A stretch of 64,000 nucleotides of DNA from Streptomyces hyaluromycini (GTDB lineage Bacteria; Actinomycetota; Actinomycetes; Streptomycetales; Streptomycetaceae). The position numbers were made by a program, and so were the translations under genes. How positions within the stretch are numbered: position 1 is the first letter of the stretch; each line of letters opens with the position of its first letter. The stretch is taken from positions 61,683-125,682 of the forward strand of contig NZ_BCFL01000039.1 of NCBI RefSeq assembly GCF_002217755.1. The letters run 5' to 3'. This document shows, in pieces, positions 36,066-44,203 of the stretch. The notes under the pieces are model-generated. The model did no database searches. It saw only the letters and a program-made list of their open reading frames with translations, and was not told the DNA's origin.

Positions 36066-38324
36066 ATGACCGCAACCATGACAGCCGGCAACCGCACGAC
36101 AGACGCCTGGCGGGGCTTCGCCGGGACGCTCTGGCGCGAGCGGATCGACGTACGCGACTTCATCCAGGCCACCTACACACCGTACGAGGGCGGCCCGGAG
36201 TTCCTGAGCGGACCCACCGACCGGACCCGTGCGGTCTGGGCGAAGGTCAGCTCGCTGTTCCCGGAGGAGCGCCGCCGGGGCATCCTCGACGTCGACACCG
36301 CCACCCCGTCGACCATCACCTCGCACGCGCCCGGCTACATCGACCGCGACCGCGAACTGATCGTCGGCCTCCAGACGGACGCCCCGCTCAAGCGCGCGAT
36401 CATGCCGAACGGCGGCCTGCGGATGGTGGAGAACGGGCTCCGCGCGTACGGCTACGAGGCCGACCCGTTCGTGACCCGCGTCTTCGGCACCTACCGCAAG
36501 ACCCACAACGACGGGGTCTTCGACGCCTACACGCCCGAGATGCGCGCCGCCCGCAAGGCCGGCGTCATCACCGGACTGCCCGACGCCTACGGCCGGGGCC
36601 GGATCATCGGCGACTACCGGCGCGTGGCGCTCTACGGCACCAACCGGCTGATCGAGGCCAAGAAGGCCGAGCGGGCCAAGCTCGACGCCTGCGGGTCCGG
36701 CACCGAGGTGATCCGGGACCGGGAGGAACTCGCCGAGCAGATACGGGCGTTGGGCGAGCTGACGCAGATGGCGGCGACGTACGGCTGTGACGTCTCCCGG
36801 CCCGCCGCCACCGCCCACGAGGCCGTGCAGTGGCTCTACCTCGGCTATCTGGCCGCCGTGAAGGAGCAGAACGGCGCCGCGATGTCGCTGGGCCGCACCT
36901 CCACCTTCCTCGACGTCTACCTCCAGCGCGACCTGGCGGACGGGATCCTCGACGAGACGGGCGCCCAGGAGCTGATCGACGACTTCGTGATCAAGCTGCG
37001 GATCGTCCGCTTCCTGCGCACCCCCGAGTACGACGCCCTGTTCTCCGGCGACCCGACCTGGGTGACGGAGTCCATCGGCGGCATGGGCGCCGACGGCCGC
37101 ACCCTGGTCACCCGCACCTCCTTCCGGTTCCTGCAGACCCTGTACAACCTCGGCCCTGCCCCCGAACCCAACCTGACCGTGCTCTGGTCGCCCCAACTGC
37201 CCGCCGGTTTCAAGGAGTTCTGCGCCCGGGTCTCGATCGACACCAGCGCCGTCCAGTACGAGTCCGACGAACTGCTGCGCCCGTGCACCGGCGACGACAC
37301 CGCGATCGCCTGCTGTGTGTCGGCGATGCAGGTCGGCCGGCAGATGCAGTTCTTCGGCGCCCGGGTCAACCTCGCCAAGGCCCTGCTGTACGCGGTCAAC
37401 GGCGGCCGCGACGAGATGACCGGCGAACAGATCGCCCCCGCCGCGCCCCCGCTGACCGGGGAGTACCTCGACTACGAGGAACTGTCGGCGGCCTACGACC
37501 ACGTCCTGGACTGGCTGGCCCGGACGTACGTCAACGCCCTCAACGTCATCCACTACATGCACGACAAGTACGCCTACGAACGCATCGAGATGGCCCTGCA
37601 CGACTACCCCGTGCACCGCTTCATGGCGTGCGGCATCGCCGGCCTCTCGGTCGCCGCAGACAGCCTGTCCGCCGTCAAGCACGCGCGGGTGAAGGTGTTC
37701 CGGGACGCCACCGGACTCGCCGTCGACTTCCGGACCGAGGGCGACTTCCCGGCGTACGGCAACAACGACGACCGCGCCGACGACATCGCCGTCGGCCTGG
37801 TGGAGTCCTTCATGGCCAAGGTGCGCCAGTACCCCACCTACCGCAACGCCGAACACACCCAGTCGGTCCTCACCATCACCTCGAACGTCGTCTACGGCAA
37901 GCACACCGGCAACACCCCCGACGGCCGCCACGCCGGCCAGCCCTTCGCCCCCGGCGCCAACCCGATGAACGGCCGCGACCGCCACGGCGTCGCCGCCTCC
38001 GCCCTCTCGGTGGCCAAGCTGCCCTACGAGCAGGCCCGCGACGGCATCTCCCTGACCACGACCATCACGCCCGAGGGCCTGGGCCACAACCCGGCCGAAC
38101 GCGCGGGCCACCTGGTGGGCATCCTCGACGCCTACACGGCGGCCGGCGGCTTCCACATGAACGTCAACGTCCTCGACCGGGCCACACTGGAAGACGCGAT
38201 GGAACACCCGGAGAACTACCCGGACCTGACCATCCGGGTCTCCGGATACGCCGTCAACTTCGTCCGCCTGACCCGCGAGCAGCAACTCGACGTGATCAGC
38301 CGCACCTTCCACGGTTCACTGTGA
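36066..38324 (+). CDS. pflB: Pyruvate formate-lyase
   Basis: 752 residues, close to the 760 of E. coli PflB. The active-site pair is C416-C417 in IACCVSAM, and the glycyl-radical site is G727 in RVSGYAVNFVRLT, near the C-terminus as required. The HNDGVFDAYTPEMRAARKAG and YGRGRIIGDYRR blocks are typical of true pyruvate formate-lyase rather than diol-dehydratase types. It splits pyruvate and CoA into acetyl-CoA and formate; the radical form is destroyed by O2. The next gene, overlapping by GTGA, is the activase. This is a strictly anaerobic enzyme in a mycelial aerobe. Confidence 0.96.
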   Translation: MTATMTAGNRTTDAWRGFAGTLWRERIDVRDFIQATYTPYEGGPEFLSGPTDRTRAVWAKVSSLFPEERRRGILDVDTATPSTITSHAPGYIDRDRELIVGLQTDAPLKRAIMPNGGLRMVENGLRAYGYEADPFVTRVFGTYRKTHNDGVFDAYTPEMRAARKAGVITGLPDAYGRGRIIGDYRRVALYGTNRLIEAKKAERAKLDACGSGTEVIRDREELAEQIRALGELTQMAATYGCDVSRPAATAHEAVQWLYLGYLAAVKEQNGAAMSLGRTSTFLDVYLQRDLADGILDETGAQELIDDFVIKLRIVRFLRTPEYDALFSGDPTWVTESIGGMGADGRTLVTRTSFRFLQTLYNLGPAPEPNLTVLWSPQLPAGFKEFCARVSIDTSAVQYESDELLRPCTGDDTAIACCVSAMQVGRQMQFFGARVNLAKALLYAVNGGRDEMTGEQIAPAAPPLTGEYLDYEELSAAYDHVLDWLARTYVNALNVIHYMHDKYAYERIEMALHDYPVHRFMACGIAGLSVAADSLSAVKHARVKVFRDATGLAVDFRTEGDFPAYGNNDDRADDIAVGLVESFMAKVRQYPTYRNAEHTQSVLTITSNVVYGKHTGNTPDGRHAGQPFAPGANPMNGRDRHGVAASALSVAKLPYEQARDGISLTTTITPEGLGHNPAERAGHLVGILDAYTAAGGFHMNVNVLDRATLEDAMEHPENYPDLTIRVSGYAVNFVRLTREQQLDVISRTFHGSL

Positions 38325-39058
38325 GCACCGTTCAGCGCGGCCGGATCCACTCCTGGGACCTGTCCACCGGCGTGGACGGTCCCGGGACCCGGTTCGTCCT
38401 CTTCGTCTCCGGCTGCCCGCTGCGCTGCCTGTACTGCGCCAACCCGGACACCTGGCACATGCGCGACGGGCGCTCGACGACCGTGGACGAGGTGATGGCG
38501 GAGATCGAGAAGTACCGCGCCTTCATCACCACGGCCGGCGGCGGGGTGACCGTCACGGGCGGCGAACCGCTTCTCCAGTCCGCCTTCACCGGCGAGATCC
38601 TGCGCCGCTGCAAGGAGGCCGGCCTTCACACGGCCCTCGACACCTCGGGTTTCCTCGGCGCCCGCGCCACCGACGAACTTCTCTCCCACACCGACCTGGT
38701 CCTGCTGGACATCAAGTCCTTCGACGTCCGCACCTACCGCACCCTGACCGGCGGCGAACTGTCCCCGACTTTGAACTTCGCCACCCGCCTCGACCATCTC
38801 GGCGTCCCGATGTGGATCCGCTACGTCCTGGTCCCCGGCTGGACCGACGCCCCGGAGCCCATCGACGGGCTGGCCCGCTTCGTCTCCGAGCTCCCCGCGG
38901 TCCAGCGGGTCGACGTCCTGCCCTTCCACAAACTGGGCGCGTCGAAGTACACGGCACTCGGCATTCCCTTCGCGTTGCAGGACGCGCCCGGTCCGTCGCC
39001 GGAACTGGTCGAGCGGGTGCGTGGGCAGTTCCGTGGGCAGGGGGTGGAGGCCTACTGA
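38321..39058 (+). CDS. pflA: Pyruvate formate-lyase activating enzyme (radical SAM)
   Basis: 245 residues from GTG 38321, overlapping the pflB stop. The radical-SAM cluster motif is C32-xxx-C36-xx-C39 in SGCPLRCLYCANPDTW, followed by the GGEP motif in VTVTGGEPLLQS and DIKSFD. It generates the 5'-deoxyadenosyl radical that installs the glycyl radical on PflB. It needs an electron donor; the flavodoxin-like protein at 47665 is one possible but unproven candidate. Confidence 0.95.
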   Translation: MSTVQRGRIHSWDLSTGVDGPGTRFVLFVSGCPLRCLYCANPDTWHMRDGRSTTVDEVMAEIEKYRAFITTAGGGVTVTGGEPLLQSAFTGEILRRCKEAGLHTALDTSGFLGARATDELLSHTDLVLLDIKSFDVRTYRTLTGGELSPTLNFATRLDHLGVPMWIRYVLVPGWTDAPEPIDGLARFVSELPAVQRVDVLPFHKLGASKYTALGIPFALQDAPGPSPELVERVRGQFRGQGVEAY

Positions 39059-39118
39059 CAGAGGTGGGTCCGGGCGCGGCGCAAGCGTCGTGGGCATGTC
39101 CAACAGGCCTTGCGGACA

Positions 39119-39132
39119 GGGCCGTTCAGCCC
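39119..39132. promoter_or_regulatory. DosR-like box upstream of the DoxX-like gene (1 mismatch)
   Basis: GGGCCGTTCAGCCC, centred 117 bp upstream of the start at 39242. Confidence 0.62.
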
Positions 39133-39241
39133 AAGGGGTGCGGACCTTCGGCATCCGGTGCGGACGTTCGCGGAGCACGAGAGTGAAGGACGTAGGGCAA
39201 GGAACGAACCGCCCCCCCGACTCCCCGAAGGGATCACCACC

Positions 39242-39868
39242 ATGGCCGTGCACGAGCACCCTCACCGTAGCTCCGGATTCCGGGTTTCGTTCCGCAGGAA
39301 CCGGACCGGCTCCTCGTCCGAGCTCGCCGTGTCGGCGGTCAGCGACACGGTCACCGTAGGGGCCTACGTCCTCGCCTCCCTGCGGCTGCTCACCGGGTTC
39401 GTCTTCCTGTGGGCGTTCCTCGACAAGTCCTTCGGCCTCGGCTACGCCACCCCCTCCGGCAAGGGCTGGATCGACGGCGGCTCGCCGACCAAGGGCTTCC
39501 TCAGCTCCGTCGCCGCCGGCCCGCTGGAGTCCACCTTCCACTCCTGGGCCGGGGACACCTGGGCCGACTGGCTGTTCATGCTCGGCCTCCTCGGCGTCGG
39601 CCTGGCCCTGACCGCCGGCGTCGCGCTGCGCCTGGCCGCCGTCGCGGGCACCGCGATGATGGCGCTGATGTGGATGGCCGAGTGGCCGCCCGCCAGGCAC
39701 CTCTCGGACGGCTCCGTGAGCATGTCCACCAACCCGTTCGCCGACTACCACCTCATCTACGCCGTGGTCCTGATCGCCCTGGCCGTCGCGGCCGCCGGCG
39801 ACACCCTCGGCCTGGGACGGCTGTGGGCCCGGCTGCCCTTCGTCCGCAGCAACGGGTGGCTGCGCTGA
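39242..39868 (+). CDS. DoxX/DoxD-like membrane protein
   Basis: 208 residues with a polar N-terminus (about 35 residues) and four hydrophobic segments (LASLRLLTGFVFLWAFLDK, WLFMLGLLGVGLALTAGVAL, LAAVAGTAMMALMWM, LIYAVVLIALAVAAAG). The family includes the large subunit of thiosulfate:quinone oxidoreductase, but here no partner gene is adjacent, so activity on sulfur compounds is only a possibility. A DosR-like box upstream and a terminator immediately downstream define a single-gene unit. Confidence 0.8.
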   Translation: MAVHEHPHRSSGFRVSFRRNRTGSSSELAVSAVSDTVTVGAYVLASLRLLTGFVFLWAFLDKSFGLGYATPSGKGWIDGGSPTKGFLSSVAAGPLESTFHSWAGDTWADWLFMLGLLGVGLALTAGVALRLAAVAGTAMMALMWMAEWPPARHLSDGSVSMSTNPFADYHLIYAVVLIALAVAAAGDTLGLGRLWARLPFVRSNGWLR

Positions 39869-39875
39869 ACGCCCG

Positions 39876-39911
39876 CCGGGCGGTGGGACCACCATCGGTC
39901 CCGCCGCCCGG
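39876..39911 (+). terminator. Terminator of the DoxX-like gene
   Basis: 15-bp stem with a single G-T wobble (39876-39890 with 39897-39911), 6-nt loop, starting 8 bp after the stop. Confidence 0.8.
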
Positions 39912-39916
39912 GCCCG

Positions 39917-39930
39917 GGGCCGAACGGCCC
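39917..39930. promoter_or_regulatory. DosR-like box upstream of Usp-adhP-Usp (perfect)
   Basis: GGGCCGAACGGCCC within the 16-bp palindrome GGGGCCGAACGGCCCC, centred 103 bp upstream of the Usp at 40026. It directly follows the preceding terminator. Confidence 0.75.
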
Positions 39931-40025
39931 CTGTCCGGGACTTGTGGCCCCTGCCCGCCGGACCCCCTGAACACGACGCTGGAACCGGATCCCCCACAGG
40001 GGTCCTTGCGCAGGAGGTGAAGACC

Positions 40026-40931
40026 ATGCCCCGTACCGTCACCGCCGGTCTCGACGGCTCGGCCGAGAGCCGGGCAGCCGCCGAATGGGCGGCCCGCGAG
40101 GCGGAGTTGCTCGGTCTGCCGTTGAAGATCGTCCACGTCTGGGAACCGGTCCCCGACCCCATGGCACAGGCCCCGCTGCTCGGCCCCGAGACCCTTCAGC
40201 ACTGGACTGAGCGGATCCCGCGGGAATCCGCGGAGGGACTGCGGCTGCGTCACCCCGGTATCGAGGTGGCCGGCGAGCAGCTGTCCGGCAACCCCGGCGA
40301 GGTTCTCGCCGAGGCGTCGAAGACGGCCTCCCTCCTCGTCCTCGGCTCCCGGGCCCTCGGCGGTGTCGGCGGCCTCCTGGTCGGTTCGGTGAGCCTGAGC
40401 GTCGTGGCCCACGCCGAGTGCCCCACGGTGCTGGTGCGGGCTGGGGAGCAGGCCGCCGACGAGCACGAGGCCGACCCGGCGGGTATTCCGTCCGCCGCGA
40501 CACCCTTCCGGCCCGTCGTCCTCGGTCTCGACACCGACCACCCGGACGAGACGCTGATCGAGTTCGCCTTCGAGGCCGCACTGCGCCGCGCCACCTCGCT
40601 GCGGGTCGTGCACGCCTGGTTCCCGCCCCCGTACTACGCGTACGGGATGCCGGTGAACCCGCCCCTGTACGAGGCACTGGCCCTGGAACAGTCCCGGGCC
40701 CTCGCCGAGGTGCTGAGCCCCTGGCGGCAGAAGTACCCGGACGTGAAGACCACAGAGGAGTCCCGCTTCGGCAGCGCCGCAGAGCAGCTCGTCGAGGCGT
40801 CCCGGGAGGCCTCGCTGGTCGTCGTCGGCCGGCGGATCCGCCACGGTGCCCTGGGCGCCCACATCGGCCATGTCACCCACGCCGTCCTGCACCACTCCAC
40901 CGCCCCCGTCGCCGTCGTAGCCCACGGCTGA
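40026..40931 (+). CDS. Universal stress protein, two Usp domains
   Basis: 301 residues from ATG 40026 (AGGAGG upstream). Domain 1 motif reads GSRALGGVGGLLVGSVSL, with Ala in place of the second Gly of the nucleotide motif. Domain 2 ends GRRIRHGALGAHIGHVTH. It is very similar to the Usp at 56522 (same SAESRAAAEWAARE/SPESRAAAEWAARE and LKIVHV starts, same IGHVTHA ending), so the two are recent paralogues. It is first in an operon with adhP and another Usp. Confidence 0.9.
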   Translation: MPRTVTAGLDGSAESRAAAEWAAREAELLGLPLKIVHVWEPVPDPMAQAPLLGPETLQHWTERIPRESAEGLRLRHPGIEVAGEQLSGNPGEVLAEASKTASLLVLGSRALGGVGGLLVGSVSLSVVAHAECPTVLVRAGEQAADEHEADPAGIPSAATPFRPVVLGLDTDHPDETLIEFAFEAALRRATSLRVVHAWFPPPYYAYGMPVNPPLYEALALEQSRALAEVLSPWRQKYPDVKTTEESRFGSAAEQLVEASREASLVVVGRRIRHGALGAHIGHVTHAVLHHSTAPVAVVAHG

Positions 40932-40955
40932 CCCACCCTGAGGAGAGAACAGATC

Positions 40956-41978
40956 ATGAAGGCAGCGGTCGTACGAGCCTTCGGTGAGCCCCTGGTCATC
41001 GAGGAGCGCCCCGACCCCGAGCCCGGCCCCGGCCAGGTCCGCGTCCGTGTCGAGGCCTCCGGGCTGTGCCACACCGACATCCACGCAGCGCACGGCGACT
41101 GGCCGGTCAAGCCGAACCCGCCGTTCGTGCCCGGACACGAGGGCGTCGGACTCGTCGAGAAGCTCGGCGAGGGCGTCACCCACCTGAGCGTCGGCCAGCG
41201 GGTCGCCGTGCCCTGGCTGGGCAAGGCCTGCGGGCGGTGCGAGCACTGCCTGTCCGGCTGGGAGACCCTGTGCGAGCAGCAGGTCAACACCGGCTACGGC
41301 TGCGACGGCGGATACGCCGAGAAGATGCTGGCCTGGGCCGACTTCGCCCAGCCGGTCCCGCAGGGTGTCACCCCCTTCGACGCCGCCCCGCTGACCTGCG
41401 CCGGCGTCACCACGTACAAGGCGCTCAAGGTCGCCGGCGTACGGCCCACCCAGCTCGTCGCGATCTCCGGCGTCGGCGGACTCGGCCATCTGGCCCTGCA
41501 GTACGCGAAGATCGCCGGCGCCCAGGTGGCCGCCATCGACGTCACCGACGACAAGCTGGAGCTCGCCGCCGAGCTCGGCGCCGACCTCGTCATCGACGCC
41601 CGCAAGGACGACGTCGGCGCGGTGCTCAAGCAGCACGGCGGAGCGCACGCCGCGATCGCGCTCGCCGTGAACGACGCCGCCTTCGAGGCCGTCAACTCCG
41701 GCCTGCGGCGCGGCGGCAAGCTGGTGATGGTGGCGCTGCCCGCGCACGGCACGGTCCGGGTCCCGATCTTCGACACCGTGCTGAACGGCACGAGCGTGAT
41801 CGGCTCGATCGTCGGCACCCGGCAGGACCTCGCCGAGGTGTTCCAGTTGCACGCGGCCGGCCGGACCAGGGTCGTCTACGAGACCCGTCCGCTGGGCACC
41901 GTCAACGAGTCGATCGAGGACGTGCTGCGCGGCCAGGTCAAGGCCCGGATCGTGTTCGACATGGGCGCGGGGCGGTGA
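40956..41978 (+). CDS. adhP: Zinc-dependent alcohol dehydrogenase, AdhP type (second copy)
   Basis: 340 residues. Catalytic zinc C38 and H61-E62, structural zinc C92, C95, C98, C106, nucleotide motif SGVGGLGHLALQYA. Same subfamily as 1912-2925. It sits between two Usp genes, 24 bp after the first and overlapping the second by GTGA. The neighbourhood and the upstream DosR-like box suggest an alcohol-forming role when oxygen is short. Confidence 0.94.
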   Translation: MKAAVVRAFGEPLVIEERPDPEPGPGQVRVRVEASGLCHTDIHAAHGDWPVKPNPPFVPGHEGVGLVEKLGEGVTHLSVGQRVAVPWLGKACGRCEHCLSGWETLCEQQVNTGYGCDGGYAEKMLAWADFAQPVPQGVTPFDAAPLTCAGVTTYKALKVAGVRPTQLVAISGVGGLGHLALQYAKIAGAQVAAIDVTDDKLELAAELGADLVIDARKDDVGAVLKQHGGAHAAIALAVNDAAFEAVNSGLRRGGKLVMVALPAHGTVRVPIFDTVLNGTSVIGSIVGTRQDLAEVFQLHAAGRTRVVYETRPLGTVNESIEDVLRGQVKARIVFDMGAGR

Positions 41979-42844
41979 GCACGGTGGACCTGCCCGTCGT
42001 GGTCGGGGTCGACGGCTCCGAGTCCAGCCTGCGGGCCGTCGACTGGGCGGCCGACGAGGCCGTCCTGCGCGGGGCACCGCTCCGGCTGGTGTACGCCTCG
42101 CTGTGGGAGCGCTACGAGGGCGAATCGCTCACCGACGACCTCACCAAGCCGTCCGACGAGCTGATGGCGGAGGACGTGGTCGACATCGCCGCTCGGCGGG
42201 CCCACCGTCGGCAGCCCGACCTCAAGGTCACCACCGACATCCTGCCGGAGGAGCCGGAGTACGCGCTGGTGCACGAGAGCCGCGAGGCTGCTGCGCTGGT
42301 GCTGGGCTCCCGGGGACGCAGCGGCTTCGTCGAGATGCTGCTCGGCTCGGTCGGCCTGACCGTCGCCGCGCAGGCCCACTGCCCGGTGATCGTGCTCCGC
42401 GGCAGCCACGACAACCAGGTCCGCACCGGGAGCGGCGGCCGGATCGTGCTCGGCGTCGGCGGCAAGGAGGCCGTGGCCTTCGCCCTGCGGGAGGCCGAAC
42501 TGCGGGGCGCCGAGGTCGACGCCGTACGGGCCTGGCGGGCCCCCGCGCGTGAGACCACGGATCACCCTCTGCTGGCCGGCGAACCCGCCCGGCTGCACGA
42601 GCAGCAGGCCTCCGACACCCTGGAGGAGGCACTGAGCGAGGTACCGGAGAAGGTCCGCGTGCACCGTCAGACCGTCGAAGGCCCCGCCCGCCAGGTGTTG
42701 TTGGCCGCCTCCCACACCGCCGACCTGCTGGTGGTCGGGGCCCGGCGCAACACCGGGCACCTCGGGCTCCAACTCGGCCGGGTGGCCCACGGGGTCCTGC
42801 ACCACGCCGCGTGCCCGGTCGCCGTCGTCCCCGAACGGACGTGA
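41975..42844 (+). CDS. Universal stress protein, two Usp domains
   Basis: 289 residues from GTG 41975, inside the adhP stop (GTGA); the GTG at 41984 would give a start closer to other Usps. Domain 1 motif GSRGRSGFVEMLLGSVGL is intact. Domain 2 is GARRNTGHLGLQLGRVAH. It is translationally coupled to adhP, so co-production seems important. Confidence 0.88.
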   Translation: MSTVDLPVVVGVDGSESSLRAVDWAADEAVLRGAPLRLVYASLWERYEGESLTDDLTKPSDELMAEDVVDIAARRAHRRQPDLKVTTDILPEEPEYALVHESREAAALVLGSRGRSGFVEMLLGSVGLTVAAQAHCPVIVLRGSHDNQVRTGSGGRIVLGVGGKEAVAFALREAELRGAEVDAVRAWRAPARETTDHPLLAGEPARLHEQQASDTLEEALSEVPEKVRVHRQTVEGPARQVLLAASHTADLLVVGARRNTGHLGLQLGRVAHGVLHHAACPVAVVPERT

Positions 42845-42896
42845 GGTGCGGTGACGGGCCGTTCCGTGGCTCGCCGGCGTACGCCAGCAGACGGCC

Positions 42897-42980
42897 GATG
42901 CCCGTACCCGTCACCAGGCGTGGATCCGTGAGCACGGCACCGATCTGCCCGAGGTCGCCGACTGGACCTGGAACGACTGA
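42897..42980 (+). pseudogene. C-terminal remnant of phosphoketolase
   Basis: The plus frame reads DARTRHQAWIREHGTDLPEV then ADWTWND and stops at 42978-42980. This is the characteristic end of xylulose-5-P/fructose-6-P phosphoketolase. The rest of the ~800-residue gene is absent; upstream sequence belongs to the Usp. It indicates that a phosphoketolase gene once lay beside gap and was deleted. Confidence 0.75.
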
Positions 42981-43010
42981 ACACCCCACCCCAGAAAGGA
43001 GTTCGTCATC

Positions 43011-44024
43011 ATGACCGTACGCGTCGGCATCAACGGCTTCGGCCGGATCGGCCGTACCTACCTGCGCGCGGCACTCGACCGCGCCGAGGCGGGCACCCAG
43101 GACGTCGAGGTCGTCGCGATCAACGACATCACCTCGCCCGCGACGCTCGCCCATCTCCTTGAGTACGACTCGACGTTCGGGCACATCGGGCGGGACGTCG
43201 TCCACGACGACAGTTCGATCACCGTCGACGGGCGCCGTATCGCCGTCACCGCCGAGCGCGACCCGGGCGCCCTGAACTGGCTGGACTACGGCGCCGGGAT
43301 CGTCATCGAGTCCACCGGCCGGTTCCGTGACCGGGACTCCGCCGCCCTGCATCTGAAGGCCGGCGCCCACACGGTCCTGCTGTCCGCGCCCGGCAAGGGC
43401 GTCGATGCCACCATCGTCATGGGCGTCAACGACCGGACCTACGACCGGCACCAGCACCGGATCATCTCCGCCGCCTCCTGCACCACCAACTGCGTCGCCC
43501 CGATGGTGAAGGTCCTCGACGAAGCCTTCGGTATCGAACGCGGCGTCATGACCACCATCCACGGCTACACCAACGACCAGTCCCTGCTCGACAGCCCGCA
43601 CAAGGACCTGCGCCGGGCCCGCTCCGCCGCCCTCAGCATCATCCCGACCAGCACCGGCGCCGCCCGCGCGGTGGGCCTGGTGGTGCCGGAACTGGCCGGG
43701 GCGCTGGACGGCATCGCGGTCCGCGTACCGGTGGAGGACGGCTCGCTCACCGACCTCGCGGTGGTGCTCGGACGTGAAGCGAGCCCGGACGACATCAACG
43801 CCGCGTTCGAGGCGGCTGCCGAGGGCGCGCTCAACGGCATCCTGCGGGTGTCGAAGGCCCCGATCGTCTCCCGCGACGTCATCGGCGACCCCTCCTCCTG
43901 CGTCTTCGACCCGGCCCTGACCCAGGCCAACGGCACCCTGGCCAAGGTCTTCGGCTGGTACGACAACGAGTGGGGCTACACCAACCGGCTCCTGGACCTC
44001 ACCGCCCTGGTCGCCGACGACTGA
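43011..44024 (+). CDS. gap: Glyceraldehyde-3-phosphate dehydrogenase
   Basis: 337 residues. NAD-binding start VRVGINGFGRIGRTYLRAAL, adenine-ribose region VAINDI, catalytic C157 in SAASCTTNC, and the C-terminal WYDNEWGYTNRL. The NDI sequence favours NAD+. Probably an additional glycolytic isozyme used under stress; the housekeeping copy is expected elsewhere. It directly follows the phosphoketolase remnant, whose product (glyceraldehyde-3-P) it would have used. Confidence 0.95.
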   Translation: MTVRVGINGFGRIGRTYLRAALDRAEAGTQDVEVVAINDITSPATLAHLLEYDSTFGHIGRDVVHDDSSITVDGRRIAVTAERDPGALNWLDYGAGIVIESTGRFRDRDSAALHLKAGAHTVLLSAPGKGVDATIVMGVNDRTYDRHQHRIISAASCTTNCVAPMVKVLDEAFGIERGVMTTIHGYTNDQSLLDSPHKDLRRARSAALSIIPTSTGAARAVGLVVPELAGALDGIAVRVPVEDGSLTDLAVVLGREASPDDINAAFEAAAEGALNGILRVSKAPIVSRDVIGDPSSCVFDPALTQANGTLAKVFGWYDNEWGYTNRLLDLTALVADD

Positions 44025-44033
44025 CCACGCTCT

Positions 44034-44069
44034 GGAAGGGGCCGGTGCCGCCGATCACCGGCCCCTTCC
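44034..44069 (+). terminator. Terminator of gap
   Basis: 14-bp perfect stem (44034-44047 with 44056-44069), 8-nt loop, 10 bp after the stop. Confidence 0.85.
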
Positions 44070-44106
44070 GCATGCCCGGGACCCGGGACGACCGGCGGAG
44101 AACGTT

Positions 44107-44120
44107 GGGCCGACCGGCCC
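44107..44120. promoter_or_regulatory. DosR-like box upstream of the acyl-CoA synthetase/GNAT operon (perfect)
   Basis: GGGCCGACCGGCCC, centred 91 bp upstream of the start at 44204. Identical to the osdR box. Confidence 0.72.
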
Positions 44121-44203
44121 CCGGTACGCCCCGGACAGCCCATGGGACCAGGCCCCGCCGCGCTGGATGCTCGAAGTGTCAACCGGTATGGAGGAGACCC
44201 GCG

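Noticed and set aside
31144..36075. A 1643-codon open frame on the minus strand
   Set aside because: It lies antisense to the arcDABC operon, with composition typical of GC-bias shadow frames (Gly/Val/Asp/Glu-rich, no known motifs), and the plus-strand genes are clear.
36066..38324. Another glycyl-radical enzyme (diol, choline or glycerol lyase)
   Set aside because: The adjacent Cys-Cys in IACCVSAM and the neighbouring PflA-type activase point to pyruvate formate-lyase; eliminase-type enzymes have a single active-site Cys and a catalytic Glu.
42856..42869. A DosR-like box at GGGCCGTTCCGTGG
   Set aside because: Only the left half matches, and the site precedes no convincing promoter.
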